Positions 42,601 through 52,016 of a DNA stretch of 64,000 bases are shown one piece after another (the stretch's first letter is position 1; each line of letters opens with the position of its first letter). Source of the DNA: Nocardia lijiangensis NBRC 108240. Its GTDB lineage: Bacteria > Actinomycetota > Actinomycetes > Mycobacteriales > Mycobacteriaceae. Where the stretch lies: contig NZ_BDBP01000002.1 of NCBI RefSeq assembly GCF_001613045.1, positions 62,001-126,000 of the forward strand. The letters run 5' to 3'. The notes beneath the pieces are model-generated. The model saw nothing but the letters and a program-made list of their open reading frames with translations, did no database searches and had not been told where the DNA came from. A program made the translations under genes and the position numbers.

Positions 42601-43713
42601 CATGCCGTCGTCGGTGACGACCAGTTGCAGGCCGCGGCGCACCGCCAGACCGCTCTGCGGTGCGGTCAGGTCGAGCACGGTCACCGAGTCCAGGCCCGCG
42701 TCGCTGACGACGCGTTCGGAACCGCTGACGTAGCCGTCGTCGATGATCACCAGCAGATGGATCCGGCCCGCTGTCGGCTGCCCGTTACGCATGAAGCGAC
42801 CGCGCTCGACCAGCTCGGCGGACATGGAGGTCTCCAGTTCGGCCAGCGAGCTGTACATCATCCGGGCCGAGCCCATGCCGTCGCGGTCCACCGGATGTTG
42901 CAGGTGCGGTAGCCATTTCGCCCAGGACCAAGCCGGGCCGTCGGGGTCGGCACAGATGATGGCGACCGCGGTGTGGTCGGGGCCGTGGAAGGTGGTGAAC
43001 TCCATCAGCATCGAGCGCATCAGCGTGAGCACGGCCTCACGGTCGCCTTCGACATTGATGGCGGGGAACGCGCGCAGCGAGATGGCGGTGGGCAGGCCGT
43101 GCACCACCGAGTGGGTGCGCACGAACCGGCGCAAGGCGACGGTGGACACTGGTTCCAGGTCTTCCAGCGGACCGGTCTCGGGCCGGGCCAGCTTGGTGGC
43201 CAAACGGTGGCTGCCCACGCCGACACGCACGTGCCCGAAATCCGGGTCGTTGGGCCGGCGTTCCCACATCCGGCGGCTGCCGATCACCGATTGCAGGTCG
43301 TTGGGTTCGGGATGACTCCACCGCAGCGCCGTCAGCTGCTGGTTGCCTGTCTTACGCACATCCTTGCGGACCTGATCGAGGTAGCGGAAGTAGTCCTTGC
43401 GTTCCTCGTTGAGCTCGGCGGCCTTCTTCGGCCCGCCGCCGCCGCGCATGCCCGCCATCATGCCGAACATCGACATCAGCATCATCATCGGGAACATCAT
43501 CATGAACGGGTTGGCCAGCAGGTTGCGGCCCATCATGATCATCATCGCGATCATGCCGACCACGGCGACCACCATCACCACCGGCATCAGCTTCATCAGC
43601 AGATTGCCGACGACGGGACGATCGAGTTCCGGCGGCGCGGACAACGCGACCTCACCGCCCGGCGGACGCGGCGGCGCGATCCGCGGGCGGCGCACGAAAC
43701 CTTCGGTTGCCAT
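39601..43713 (-). CDS. eccC: EccC, FtsK/SpoIIIE-type ATPase of ESX locus B
   Basis: A 1,370-residue unsplit EccC. Two Met-rich membrane helices lie at about residues 35-90. Three P-loops have lysines at about 491 (GATGSGKS), 874 (GGPQSGKS) and 1176 (DVECGKTT). The third has Cys where locus A and most P-loops have Ser or Gly. Between ATPase 1 and 2 it carries a Pro-rich insert (ELPPPPGRMGLPELPPPPG) that locus A lacks. It is clearly a paralog of the 7120-11163 gene. Its ATG lies 3 bp after the mycP stop, so mycP and eccC are cotranscribed. It is last in its operon. Confidence 0.96.
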   Translation of the reverse strand: MATEGFVRRPRIAPPRPPGGEVALSAPPELDRPVVGNLLMKLMPVVMVVAVVGMIAMMIMMGRNLLANPFMMMFPMMMLMSMFGMMAGMRGGGGPKKAAELNEERKDYFRYLDQVRKDVRKTGNQQLTALRWSHPEPNDLQSVIGSRRMWERRPNDPDFGHVRVGVGSHRLATKLARPETGPLEDLEPVSTVALRRFVRTHSVVHGLPTAISLRAFPAINVEGDREAVLTLMRSMLMEFTTFHGPDHTAVAIICADPDGPAWSWAKWLPHLQHPVDRDGMGSARMMYSSLAELETSMSAELVERGRFMRNGQPTAGRIHLLVIIDDGYVSGSERVVSDAGLDSVTVLDLTAPQSGLAVRRGLQLVVTDDGMVAAKSAAGVEKFATADQVTRAEATALARDLARFRIATAAQMVSLGDETRADPGLMALLKVPDAAQIDPAVVWRPRSDRERLRVPIGVTPDGTPVEIDIKESAENGMGPHGLCIGATGSGKSEFLRTLVLSMVTTHSPDLLNLVLVDFKGGATFLGLDSLPHVSAVITNLEEELALVDRMKDALSGEMTRRQELLRAAGNFANVTEYEKARAAGANLDPLPALFVVVDEFSELLSQKPDFADLFVMIGRLGRSLRVHLLLASQRLEENKLRGLDSHLSYRIGLRTFSANESRAVLGITDAYHLPSVPGSGYLKSDADDPLRFNASYVSGPYVSPRGTRKLDGKTFGGQSPAVFTAAPVALPEIVEPERQAAPSGRPELPPPPGRMGLPELPPPPGQLVEEDEEQTSVPVTEAVPATLLTTVVDRLRGHGRPAHEVWLPPLDESPSVDMLLPDPDWRSPVNRHGQLWLPLGVIDKPYEQRRDVLVVDLSAAQGNVAVVGGPQSGKSTTLRTIVMAAAATHTPEQVQFYCLDFGGGTLAGLVGIPHVGSVAGRMEVDRIRRTIAEVTGILRHREELFRELGIDSIVEFRRRKALLAEKSPAERQADPLAQDPHGDVFLVIDGWPTIRADYDTLEPQLNAIAAQGLSYGVHLIVSTTRWPEIRSQIKDLIGTRIELRLGDPSDSEMDRRTAVLVPTGRPGRGLTAQKLHLLVALPRLDSDSDPRTLSEGIGIAKQQLNELYTGRSAPEVRMLPMELSREAVLAEAARRGIQQSKTLAVIGIGETDLQPIAMDFAVQPHFYSFCDVECGKTTLLRNIVAGITENSTSEEARVILIDYRRTMLGVLEGAQLAGYSTSSQTSFGMIKEVANYLQKRVPGNDITPQQLRERSWWTGPEIYVVVDDYEMVVSGGRNPLEPLIEFLPQARDLGLHVVISRRAGGAGRAMYDKVLGGLKEMGVDALLMSAPKDEGKIIGDIRAAKLPPGRGTLVTRGGNEMIQVAYLPPL

Positions 43714-43716
43714 GTC

Positions 43717-45141
43717 CTACAACCCCTCTCGGGTTTGGTGCTCCGCACCCGGATCCACACTCACCTGCTTACCCCGCCGGAACGGGATCGAGGCGGCGTA
43801 GCCGAGTCCGAGCAGGGCGAGCAGCGTGATCGAGCCGATCGTGGCGACCAGGCGCGGGGCCGGGTCGACGTACGGCGCCGGGGACGGCCCGGCGATCTTG
43901 CGCGGAATATCGGAGCCGACGGTGACCGGCTTCTGCGGCAGTTGCGCGGTGAGCGCGGCCAGTGGATCGATCAGGCCGTGCCCGACCTTGTCGTTGCGTC
44001 CGTTGTCCGGTGCCTGCGCGGTCAGCTTGATCCGATCGATCACCTCGGCGGCGGTCAGTTCCGGGAAGCGCGACCGGACCAGCGCGGCCAGTCCGGAGAC
44101 GTAGGCGCTGGAGAAGCTGGTGCCGTCGATGGTGGAGTAGCCCTCGTTGGTCTGGGTGGCGTTGACCAGGCCCGCACCACCCGGCTTGCTGTCGAGGGAG
44201 ACGATGTCGCGCCCCGGCGCGGCGACGCCGACCCACGGGCCGTGCAGCGAGAACGGTGAGACCGCGCCCTCGGGATCCACCGAGGCGACCGACAGCACAT
44301 AGGGCGTGAACCAGGCCGGAGTGACCACGGTGCCCACCGCCGACCAGCCCGAGCGGTCGTTCTGCTTCTCACAGGCAGTGCCCTGCATGGTGTTTCCGGC
44401 CGCGGCGACTACGACCACATTGCGGTCGTAGGCGTATTTCACGGCGGCGCCCAAGGCGCCGTCGGCAGCGCCGGCGCCCGCGACCGTGCACGCCACCTCG
44501 GAGATGTTGATCACCGTGGCGCCCATGTCGACCGCGCGGACGACACCGGCGGCCAGGGTGTTGACCGTGCCGTAGCCTTCGCGCGTGATAACGCCCGGCT
44601 CCTCCCGGCGATTGCGGTCCTTGGCCTCGTAGGCCGAGCTGAGCTGGCGGATGGCCAGGATCTCGGCTTCCGGTGCGACACCGGAGAATCCGTCCTCCAG
44701 GCTGGGCTGAGCGGCGATGATCCCGGCCACGAAGGTGCCATGGCCGTCGCAGTCGACGGTGCCGTCGGTGGTGGAGACGAAGTCGCCGCCGGCCTGGAGC
44801 GCGGGCAGGCGCCAGTGCCGGTTCACGCCGGTATCGACGACGGCGACCTTCTGACCCGCGCCGCGACTGAACTGCCATGCCTCGGCCAAACCGAGGATCC
44901 GCTGCGCCAGTGGCGGATCGCGGGGCACCCCGCCCTGGAGGGTGGGTTCGGCGCAGACCTTGGCCTGTTCGGTCTCGTCCGGCGGTCTAGCGCTGGCGGC
45001 CAGGCCGAGCACGGCGCCGAGTGCGCCGTCGTCGATCTGCGGCGGCGCGATCGCCAGTGCGGGCGTGGGTGTTCCGGTGGCGAGCGCGAGCACCGCCGCC
45101 ACCGTCACCGCCTGCAGCAGCCGCCGTAGGAGCGGTGCCAT
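43717..45141 (-). CDS. mycP: Mycosin (MycP), subtilisin-like protease of ESX locus B
   Basis: A 474-residue serine protease. It has a signal sequence (1-30), catalytic Asp103 (AVVDTGVN), His134 (CDGHGTFVAG) and Ser342 (DGTSFSSAYVSG), Asn in AAAGNT, and a C-terminal membrane helix (LVATIGSITLLALLGLGYAA) followed by FRRGK. Compared with the locus A paralog it has an N-terminal extension with a Cys (KVCAEPTLQGG) typical of mycosins. Its ATG lies one base after the eccD stop (TGACATG). Confidence 0.95.
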   Translation of the reverse strand: MAPLLRRLLQAVTVAAVLALATGTPTPALAIAPPQIDDGALGAVLGLAASARPPDETEQAKVCAEPTLQGGVPRDPPLAQRILGLAEAWQFSRGAGQKVAVVDTGVNRHWRLPALQAGGDFVSTTDGTVDCDGHGTFVAGIIAAQPSLEDGFSGVAPEAEILAIRQLSSAYEAKDRNRREEPGVITREGYGTVNTLAAGVVRAVDMGATVINISEVACTVAGAGAADGALGAAVKYAYDRNVVVVAAAGNTMQGTACEKQNDRSGWSAVGTVVTPAWFTPYVLSVASVDPEGAVSPFSLHGPWVGVAAPGRDIVSLDSKPGGAGLVNATQTNEGYSTIDGTSFSSAYVSGLAALVRSRFPELTAAEVIDRIKLTAQAPDNGRNDKVGHGLIDPLAALTAQLPQKPVTVGSDIPRKIAGPSPAPYVDPAPRLVATIGSITLLALLGLGYAASIPFRRGKQVSVDPGAEHQTREGL

Positions 45142-45142
45142 G

Positions 45143-46621
45143 TCAGATGTTCCGGGCGGCCGAGTAGATGTCCATGATCCACAGCACCAGCGGAATGATG
45201 GTGCAGATCAAGAGGTATTCGAAGATCTCACCGGTGCGGCGCATGGGTGGCGACATCTCGGTGTGCGGCCCGATCACACCGAAGACCACCGCGGCCGTGG
45301 CCACGACGAGCAGCATGCCTGCGATCGGCAGCAGCCAGTTCTCTTCGCCGAGCCCGGCACCGATGCCCAGCGCGATCAACGCGATCGCGCCACCGGCGAT
45401 CAGCGTGCACGCCTGCACCAGGTCGGCGAAGGCGCGCCCGCGCAGGCACAGGATGATCGAGACCACCACGCCCAGGGTGATGCCCTGCCAGCGGGCCGCG
45501 CCGAGCGGATCCGCGGCCAGCACCACGCCGATCGCGGCGGCGACGGTGCAGCCGATGACCATGCCGGACTGGTATTCGTTGGCCGCGCGGGCTCGATGCT
45601 CGAGACCGGCGGCCGAAGGTAGCGCGGTGGCGCCGATGGCGCCGATGTCCTTGACGGTGGGACGGGGTTCGTGGTCGGCGGGGTCGATGGCGGCGCCTGC
45701 GGTCGGCACCGGCGGCACCGGCAGCCGTGCGGCCGCCACGGCCAGGCGCGGCACCAGGGTGATCACGATGAGCGCACCGATCAGCACGCCGGCGGCGATC
45801 TTGGACAGCGCGGGATCCCAGATCATCCGAACCATCGCGGCCACGCCGCCGAACAGCGCGAGGGTGATGACCGTGGTGAACATGGTCGCCCCGACCCGGG
45901 TCAAGCTGTAGAGGACCGCGGCGGCGGTCAGCGTTGCGACACAGGCGAACATCGCGTGCGGACTGCCGAAGGCGTTGGGCACGAACAGCGCGGTGCCCGC
46001 GAAGATCAGCAGCAACGCGTACAGCGACAGCATGATCACCGGCAAGGATGCTTCGGCCTGATACCGGCGGGCGACGAGCACGGCCGCGCCACCGGCGATC
46101 AGTCCGGTGCCGAGGCCGATGAAACCCACTGCGGCACCGGCACCGTCGAGCTTGGCCACCGCAAGCAGGTAGATCCCGGCCAGCACCGCGAGTAGGCCCA
46201 TGGACAGACCGAGCCAGCGCGCCGACAGCGGCGACCAGTGCCGGAACGAGGTCGCGGTCAGCTTGGAGACGGCGTCGATCACGTCGTCGAACAGCGCCGG
46301 TGGCTCCTTGGCGGTCACCGAGCGCAATACCAGCAACTCACCATCGAAAACCTCGGCCTCGGTGAGCGATTGGTTTGCCGGGATGGCGTCGCGGCCGATC
46401 CGGGCCAGCGTCCAATGCCGCGTTTGCAGCGGTGCCCCGTCCTCGTGCTCGGTGAGATCGGGATTGCGCGATTCGATCAGCTCCACCACATCGGTGATAA
46501 ACGCCGCGATCGGAACTGTGGCAGGCAAACCCAGGTCCAGCTGGGTATTGCCGCCGATCACCGAGACTCGGCACAACTCCGGATCAACGGCAGCCACGGC
46601 GCTGCTAGACGGATCGGTCAC
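45143..46621 (-). CDS. eccD: EccD, multi-spanning membrane component of ESX locus B
   Basis: A 492-residue protein from GTG at 46621. Residues 15-105 are the ubiquitin-like domain (CRVSVIGGNTQLDLGLPATV). About eleven membrane helices follow, with a cytosolic loop near 315-345 (AAIDPADHEPRPTVKDIG). It pairs with eccC, mycP and eccB/E of the same locus. It is the first gene of the minus-strand eccD-mycP-eccC operon and is divergent from eccA; the 135-bp region between holds both promoters. Confidence 0.94.
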   Translation of the reverse strand: MTDPSSSAVAAVDPELCRVSVIGGNTQLDLGLPATVPIAAFITDVVELIESRNPDLTEHEDGAPLQTRHWTLARIGRDAIPANQSLTEAEVFDGELLVLRSVTAKEPPALFDDVIDAVSKLTATSFRHWSPLSARWLGLSMGLLAVLAGIYLLAVAKLDGAGAAVGFIGLGTGLIAGGAAVLVARRYQAEASLPVIMLSLYALLLIFAGTALFVPNAFGSPHAMFACVATLTAAAVLYSLTRVGATMFTTVITLALFGGVAAMVRMIWDPALSKIAAGVLIGALIVITLVPRLAVAAARLPVPPVPTAGAAIDPADHEPRPTVKDIGAIGATALPSAAGLEHRARAANEYQSGMVIGCTVAAAIGVVLAADPLGAARWQGITLGVVVSIILCLRGRAFADLVQACTLIAGGAIALIALGIGAGLGEENWLLPIAGMLLVVATAAVVFGVIGPHTEMSPPMRRTGEIFEYLLICTIIPLVLWIMDIYSAARNI

Positions 46622-46756
46622 AGCTCGGATGACTCCCTACCTAGAACCCACTTCAACGCTATGCAACGTACTCAACTTAACGGAGAAGTCCCCACCTCGC
46701 AGCGGCTATGCTTGGCGAGGAACAGCACATCCGTTCGCTTTTAGGGGCAAACCCAT

Positions 46757-48574
46757 ATGACCGGCAACCGCCAGGCACAACGCGCATTCGACGCTGGTGT
46801 CTTGTCCTTGGGCATTGTGATCGACGGACAGGAATCTGCCCGCGATCTGGAATACGCTCAGCTAGCCTTCCAGCGCGCCACCGAATGGGATCCCGGTATG
46901 TGCGACGCTTGGCTCGGGCGCGCGGCCGCAGGCGAGCACACCCGTGAGGTGATCTTCAACCTCTTCAAGACCAGCACCTCGACGCTCTTCAGGGAGCAAC
47001 GCCGGCTCGGTCTGCAACCGCGGGTGCTGGCGGGCCGCTTCACCATCGGGCAGTACATCGACTACCCGCTGGCCAGCTATGCCGAGATCTGGCTCGCGCA
47101 GGCCGCGCAGCTGATCACCGAGGGCGACTACGACGAAGCCGAGAAGGTCCTCGACGAACTGGCCAAACACCGGTCCGCACAGGTCTCCTCGTCGGATCGC
47201 GAGATCGACGACCGGATCTGCGCCTACGTCCGTGGCGTGCTGCACTTCACCACGCAGCGCTGGCCCGATGTGATGACCGTGCTGGCCGGTTCGGCGGACT
47301 GGGAGGATGCCTACCTGGCCGCGGGCGCCCACGTCATGGTCGGCACCGCCTGTGCCCAGCTGGGTTTGTTCGGCGAGGCCATCCGCCGCATGGAAGCCGC
47401 GGAGAGGGGCCCGATTCCGGCCGCGGCGACCACTGCCCGCTTCTGCCGCGGACTCGCCCTGCGCGAGACCGGCGAGGAGGAGCAGGCGCAGGCGCTGTTC
47501 GAGAAGGTGTTCTCCGAGGCACCGGGTTTCGACGCCAACACCATGGCCATGCGCGACCGCAAGTACCGGATCACGGTGACCACCAAGGAGGTCATCGACG
47601 CGCGCACGAACAAGTGGGATCCGGCCTCGGCGCCGACGCTGGAACAGATGGGCCAGGAGGAGCGCGACGACAAGGCCAAGCTGATCCTCGAGAAGGCGCG
47701 CGCCGAACTCGACGAGCAGATCGGTCTCGCCGGCGTGAAAATGCAGGTTGCGAAGTTGCAGGCAACCGCTCAGCTAGCGCGGATCCGTGCCGAAAAAGGA
47801 ATGGCGAGCGGATCCCGTGGCCAACATCTGGCATTCACCGGACCGCCGGGTACCGGTAAGACCACCGTTGCCCGCGTGGTGGCAAAAATTTACTGTGGCT
47901 TAGGAATTCTCAAGACCGACAAGTTGATCGAAGCCAAGCGTTCCGATTTCGTCGGCCAGCATTTGGGCAGCACCGCGATCAAGACGAACAAGCTGATCGA
48001 TAGCGCGATGGACGGTGTGCTGTTCATCGACGAGGCCTACACACTGATTCAAACCGGCCTGTCCGGCGGTGACGCGTTCGGTCGCGAAGCCGTCGATACG
48101 CTGCTCGCGCGAATGGAGAACGACCGCGATCGCCTGGTGGTGATCATCGCCGGATACGACGGCGAGATCGACCGATTCCTGGCCTCCAACGACGGTCTGG
48201 CGTCCCGCTTCGCCAAGCGAGTGAAGTTCGATTCCTACTCGCCGGAGGAGCTCGGCGATATCGGCCGTTTCATTTCGCGGAAACGGGATTCGGAGCTGGC
48301 CGACGACGCACAGGCGCTGCTGGTCGCCGCCTGCGGTGAGCTCTACCGCAAGGAGGCCATTGATCAGAGCGGTGAGATCCGGCGCGGTATCGACATGGCC
48401 GGTAACGGCCGGTTCATCCGCAATGTGATCGAGGCGGCCGAGGAGGAGCGCGAGTTCCGGCTGGCCAATGACATCGACCTGGATCTGAGCGCCGTGGACG
48501 CATCGGTGCTGATGCGGATCGAGGCGGACGACATGCAGAACGCGCTGGACAACGTGCTGGCCACGCTGCGCTGA
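46757..48574 (+). CDS. eccA: EccA, CbxX/CfqX-type AAA+ ATPase of ESX locus B
   Basis: A 605-residue cytosolic ATPase. Residues 1-270 are a helical TPR-like domain (e.g. DLEYAQLAFQRATEWDPGMCDAW). A long linker (KLILEKARAELDEQIGL) leads to an AAA+ module: Walker A GPPGTGKTT (Lys368), Walker B VLFIDEAY (Asp425-Glu426), sensor IIAGYDGEID, and Arg finger GLASRFAKRV. EccA is thought to act with EspG chaperones to prepare or recycle PE/PPE-type substrates. Its presence together with EspG and PE/PPE-like genes marks locus B as the richer type; locus A has none of these. AGGGG precedes the ATG. Confidence 0.96.
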   Translation: MTGNRQAQRAFDAGVLSLGIVIDGQESARDLEYAQLAFQRATEWDPGMCDAWLGRAAAGEHTREVIFNLFKTSTSTLFREQRRLGLQPRVLAGRFTIGQYIDYPLASYAEIWLAQAAQLITEGDYDEAEKVLDELAKHRSAQVSSSDREIDDRICAYVRGVLHFTTQRWPDVMTVLAGSADWEDAYLAAGAHVMVGTACAQLGLFGEAIRRMEAAERGPIPAAATTARFCRGLALRETGEEEQAQALFEKVFSEAPGFDANTMAMRDRKYRITVTTKEVIDARTNKWDPASAPTLEQMGQEERDDKAKLILEKARAELDEQIGLAGVKMQVAKLQATAQLARIRAEKGMASGSRGQHLAFTGPPGTGKTTVARVVAKIYCGLGILKTDKLIEAKRSDFVGQHLGSTAIKTNKLIDSAMDGVLFIDEAYTLIQTGLSGGDAFGREAVDTLLARMENDRDRLVVIIAGYDGEIDRFLASNDGLASRFAKRVKFDSYSPEELGDIGRFISRKRDSELADDAQALLVAACGELYRKEAIDQSGEIRRGIDMAGNGRFIRNVIEAAEEEREFRLANDIDLDLSAVDASVLMRIEADDMQNALDNVLATLR

Positions 48575-48582
48575 TATCCGGA

Positions 48583-48624
48583 CACAGCAGTGCGGCCGCG
48601 AGTTCTCGTGGCCGTACTGCTGTG
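48583..48624. terminator. Long hairpin between eccA and eccB (convergent)
   Basis: Arms of 20 bp (starting CACAGCAGT and ending ACTGCTGTG) pair fully apart from two G-U type positions, around a TT loop. It begins 8 bp after the eccA stop and ends 9 bp before the eccB stop, so it can serve both. Confidence 0.8.
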
Positions 48625-48633
48625 CGGGGCAGG

Positions 48634-50079
48634 TCAGTTGGTGGTCGGCAGGATGTCGTAGCTGACGAGCGCTTCCTCGCGCGAGAGCGTCGGCCCAGGC
48701 ACCAGCTGGCCGATGATCGCCCACGGTGCGGGCCGCGGCTTGTCGGCCAGGCCGAGCAGGGTGGCCGTCTCCTGATCCGGGATGCCGTAGCGAATCCCGT
48801 TGTCGGAGATGTAGAACAGGCTGCCCATGCGAACGCTGTCCGGCGACATACCGGTCATCTGGAGGTACTCCCCCGAGTTCGGCGGGATGTAGGCATGGTC
48901 GATGCGGTCGCCGGTGCCGTCGCCGGTGGCCAGATCCACCACCTTGGCCGACTTCGGCAGCGGCAGTTCACGTCCGGCGAACAGCGTGATCGTGGCGGCC
49001 GGATCGGAGGCCTTCTTGGCCCAGTGCATGCAGCTGACCTTGTTCTCCTCGGGAGTAAGGATGGTCGGGACCGGCCCGGGGAACTTGTCCACCGGCAGCG
49101 GGCTCACCACGGGCACGCCCACCACCCGGTCCGGCGGCACCGAGATGATCTCGTTCATCTCCTGGGAGTTCGCGTTGCGGATCACCTCGGCGGAGAACGG
49201 CGTCAGCCGCTGCACGCCGTCGGCGAGCACCACGTACAGCTCTTCGGAGTCGACCCGCTGCACTCGGATCACGCCGCCGATCGGCACGCCCTGCAAGCGA
49301 CCGGGGCCGGGTTCGCCGAGCCGATCGATCTTCGGCGGGACGATCGCGGGGACCTGGGTGGCGGAATTGAGCATGCCCGCGCTGACCGGACGCGGGTTGT
49401 ACGCCTCCATGCCCAGTGAGCGCGAGATCACCGAATCGTTGGGATCCACTTCGGCGCGTTTGCCGTCGAACATCAGGAAGGTCTTACCGCCGCGGGTCAC
49501 CAGCAGCGCCTCGTTGTCGCGCAGCGGGCGGGCGGTGTTCGGCTCGCTCGAGTCGAGCGCGCCGGCGATGACCGTGGACTTGGCGCCGGCGGAGCGGGCG
49601 GCGCTGCCTGCCGCGGACAGTTCCACCGCATCGCACAGGCTCCAGACGGAGTCCGGCGAGGCCGCGCCGGGCAGGGTGGCCGGAACGCCGGGAATGCCCA
49701 CCATCGGGCCGCGCGGCAGCGTCAGCTTGGATTCCTTGACGGAGGTGGGTTTTTCGTTGCTGGCGACGATCAGGCGGGCGGAAGCCAGGTTCAGCGCCGG
49801 ATGCAGCGTGCCGTCGACGATCACGTAGAGCGCGCCGGTCTCCTTGCCCATCACGATGGTCGCGTCGCCGATCGAGCCCACCGGGCGCAGGAACGCCAGG
49901 ATCGCCGCACCGGCGACCACCAGGATGCCGAGCACCGCGCCGACCACCAGCGAGCGGAACTGCGAGCGCATCGGATCGTGCAGCATCCGGATATCGCGCC
50001 GAATCAGCGCGTGCTCGTACCTTTTCAGCAGAAACCGGTAACCGTTGACTTGCGCCTTGGTAGTCAACTGTGCGGGCAC
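48634..50079 (-). CDS. eccB: EccB, membrane/periplasmic component of ESX locus B
   Basis: A 481-residue protein from GTG at 50079, where GGAGG is 6-7 nt upstream; an in-frame ATG 45 bases further up adds residues unlike EccB. Signature segments are AQVNGYRFLLKRYEHALIRR and RMLHDPMRSQ. The single membrane helix is at about 42-64. Extracytoplasmic repeats follow (IVMGKETGALYVIVDGTLHPALNLASARL, cut here as two blocks), with Cys residues in WSLCDAV and VSCMHWA likely paired. Paralog of the locus A gene. It is divergent from eccE, 97 bp apart. Confidence 0.94.
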   Translation of the reverse strand: MPAQLTTKAQVNGYRFLLKRYEHALIRRDIRMLHDPMRSQFRSLVVGAVLGILVVAGAAILAFLRPVGSIGDATIVMGKETGALYVIVDGTLHPALNLASARLIVASNEKPTSVKESKLTLPRGPMVGIPGVPATLPGAASPDSVWSLCDAVELSAAGSAARSAGAKSTVIAGALDSSEPNTARPLRDNEALLVTRGGKTFLMFDGKRAEVDPNDSVISRSLGMEAYNPRPVSAGMLNSATQVPAIVPPKIDRLGEPGPGRLQGVPIGGVIRVQRVDSEELYVVLADGVQRLTPFSAEVIRNANSQEMNEIISVPPDRVVGVPVVSPLPVDKFPGPVPTILTPEENKVSCMHWAKKASDPAATITLFAGRELPLPKSAKVVDLATGDGTGDRIDHAYIPPNSGEYLQMTGMSPDSVRMGSLFYISDNGIRYGIPDQETATLLGLADKPRPAPWAIIGQLVPGPTLSREEALVSYDILPTTN

Positions 50080-50176
50080 GAAACGCCTCCGAACTGACGC
50101 GGGTACAACGGGCCGAGCATTCACCCGGCACGGCTAACAGTAGCGAAGCCGACAGAGTTCGGTCCATTATGTCCGC

Positions 50177-51952
50177 ATGGGTTCCACCACAGCCGACGGC
50201 GAAAATCGCGACACCGCGCCGCAGAGTTCACCTGCCCCGTCGGCTGAACCTGCCCCAACTCCCCTGCACTCCCCGTACTTCTGGCTGTTCCGAATTCTGC
50301 CGCTACGCTGGGTGATTCCGGTGGCGCTCTTCGCGGTCGCGGCCTCGCTGGTCGCGGTGATATTCGATGCCTCGGTGTGGATCGCGGCCGGAGTATGTGC
50401 CGTGGTGCTCGTGCTCGGGCTGACACCACTGCCGCGCCGCAAGTCGCTGGCAGGCTGGCTGGACGAGGAAGTCACCTTCCGTTGGCGCGCGTTCCGCAAT
50501 CGTTCGGCAACTGTTGATCAGGCACCGTTCGACGTACCGCTACCCGAGGGCGGCGCCTATGGAATGCGCTGGGACGGCGCGCGATTGCTCATCATGCTGC
50601 GCGTGGAGGCGCATCCGCGCACGGTAACGCTGCTGAGCCCGCAGTCGCTGATCTCCGACGACATGATGCCGCTGCCCGAGATCGCGCACTGCCTCAACCA
50701 GTTCGACATCGAGCTGGCCTCCATCGACGTGATCAGCACCGGCGCCCGCACCGCCGGACCCGGCCGGGTCTCGCACCTCTACGAGCAGATCCTGGGCCCG
50801 CTGCCCGCGGTGGCGCACCGCACGGTGTGGGTGGTGCTGCGGCTGGACCCGCTGGGCAATGCCCCCGCGGTGGCGCGGCGCGGCGGCGGCGCCACCGGCA
50901 CGCTGCGCACGGCCATCGTGGCGACCCAGCGGGTGGCGAATCGGCTGGCCGCCAACGGCATCTCCACGGTAGTGCTGTCGGCCGCCGAGATCACCGCGGC
51001 GGTCAACCAGCTCACCCGGCACACGCCGCTGGAGGAGTTCACCGAGACCGCGAACAGCGTGGAACGCGATGGCATCCACTACACCACCTACCGGATGGCG
51101 CCGGAGGCGCTGGGGCCGCGCGGATTCGCGGCGGTGTGGTCCACGCCGACGCTGGCGACCACGGTCACCATGCGCCTTCAGCGCGCCGCGGCACAGTCAC
51201 CGCGCGACCAGGCCGCCGCACCCGGTGCCGCGGGGATAGAAGTGACCGCGGTGGTGCGCTTCGATACCCCGGACAAGCCCGCCGTGGTCAAGGCCGATGG
51301 CCTGGTTCCTTTGCCGGGCAAGCAGTTCCGCGCCCTGCTGTACACGCTGCCGATCGCCCAGCGTGGCCGTCAGTTCACCCCGGAAACCTATCTGGGCAAG
51401 CCGGATTCGCTGCTCACACTGCCGATGCCGATCGCAGGCTGCGGGCAGCTGATCGGCGCCGACACCTCCGGACAGGCCGTGGCCCTGCCCTTGGTCGGGC
51501 ACCAGGTGCGGCGCGTGGAGGTGATCGGATCGCTGCTGGTCGCCCAGCAGATGATCCTGCGCGCCATCGCGCTCGGCGCCAGGGTCGTGGTGCACACCAA
51601 CCGTCACGACGCGTGGCGGCAGATGGCCGCCGACGTGGGTGTGCCCCAGTCCCTGACCATCGCGGCCTGGTCCGCGGCCGGGCAGCAGGCCAGCGCGCAC
51701 CGCTCCGCCACTGTGATCGTCTACGACGGCATTCAGCTGGCGGGGCACCACTCCGACGCCACCACCGTGCTGCTCCGCAATGCCCCGGCGATCATGGAGG
51801 ACCACTTCGACCCCGACGTCACCCTCGCCGAGGACCCGGAGACCTCCAACCTCGTCACCGTGCGCACGGCAGGTGTGACCACCCGCGTGCACATGGTGGC
51901 GACCCCGGACGAAATGCAGTACCTGCACACGGCTTTGGCCGCCGCCCGATAG
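50177..51952 (+). CDS. eccE: EccE, membrane component of ESX locus B
   Basis: A 591-residue protein. The first 30 residues are Pro/Ala/Ser-rich; two membrane helices lie at about 40-90 (WVIPVALFAVAASLVAVIF; VWIAAGVCAVVLVLGL). The rest is the EccE peripheral domain with GMRWDGARLLIMLRV, MMPLPEIAHCLNQFDIELAS-type and LGPLPAVAHRTVWVVLRL segments, aligned with the locus A paralog. The ATG at 50177 lacks a strong ribosome site, so the start is less sure. The gene ends just before a terminator. Confidence 0.9.
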   Translation: MGSTTADGENRDTAPQSSPAPSAEPAPTPLHSPYFWLFRILPLRWVIPVALFAVAASLVAVIFDASVWIAAGVCAVVLVLGLTPLPRRKSLAGWLDEEVTFRWRAFRNRSATVDQAPFDVPLPEGGAYGMRWDGARLLIMLRVEAHPRTVTLLSPQSLISDDMMPLPEIAHCLNQFDIELASIDVISTGARTAGPGRVSHLYEQILGPLPAVAHRTVWVVLRLDPLGNAPAVARRGGGATGTLRTAIVATQRVANRLAANGISTVVLSAAEITAAVNQLTRHTPLEEFTETANSVERDGIHYTTYRMAPEALGPRGFAAVWSTPTLATTVTMRLQRAAAQSPRDQAAAPGAAGIEVTAVVRFDTPDKPAVVKADGLVPLPGKQFRALLYTLPIAQRGRQFTPETYLGKPDSLLTLPMPIAGCGQLIGADTSGQAVALPLVGHQVRRVEVIGSLLVAQQMILRAIALGARVVVHTNRHDAWRQMAADVGVPQSLTIAAWSAAGQQASAHRSATVIVYDGIQLAGHHSDATTVLLRNAPAIMEDHFDPDVTLAEDPETSNLVTVRTAGVTTRVHMVATPDEMQYLHTALAAAR

Positions 51953-51963
51953 CCGAGCACCGG

Positions 51964-51999
51964 AAAGCCCCGGCCACCCGCGAGGGTGACCGGGGCTTT
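51964..51999. terminator. Hairpin terminator between eccE and the WXG100 genes
   Basis: AAAGCCCCGGCCACCC and GGGTGACCGGGGCTTT pair with one mismatch around a GCGA loop. TTTCTCGTT follows on the plus strand and AAA/TTT ends make it usable in both directions, between convergent genes. Confidence 0.85.
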
Positions 52000-52016
52000 C
52001 TCGTTGCGAACCCGGA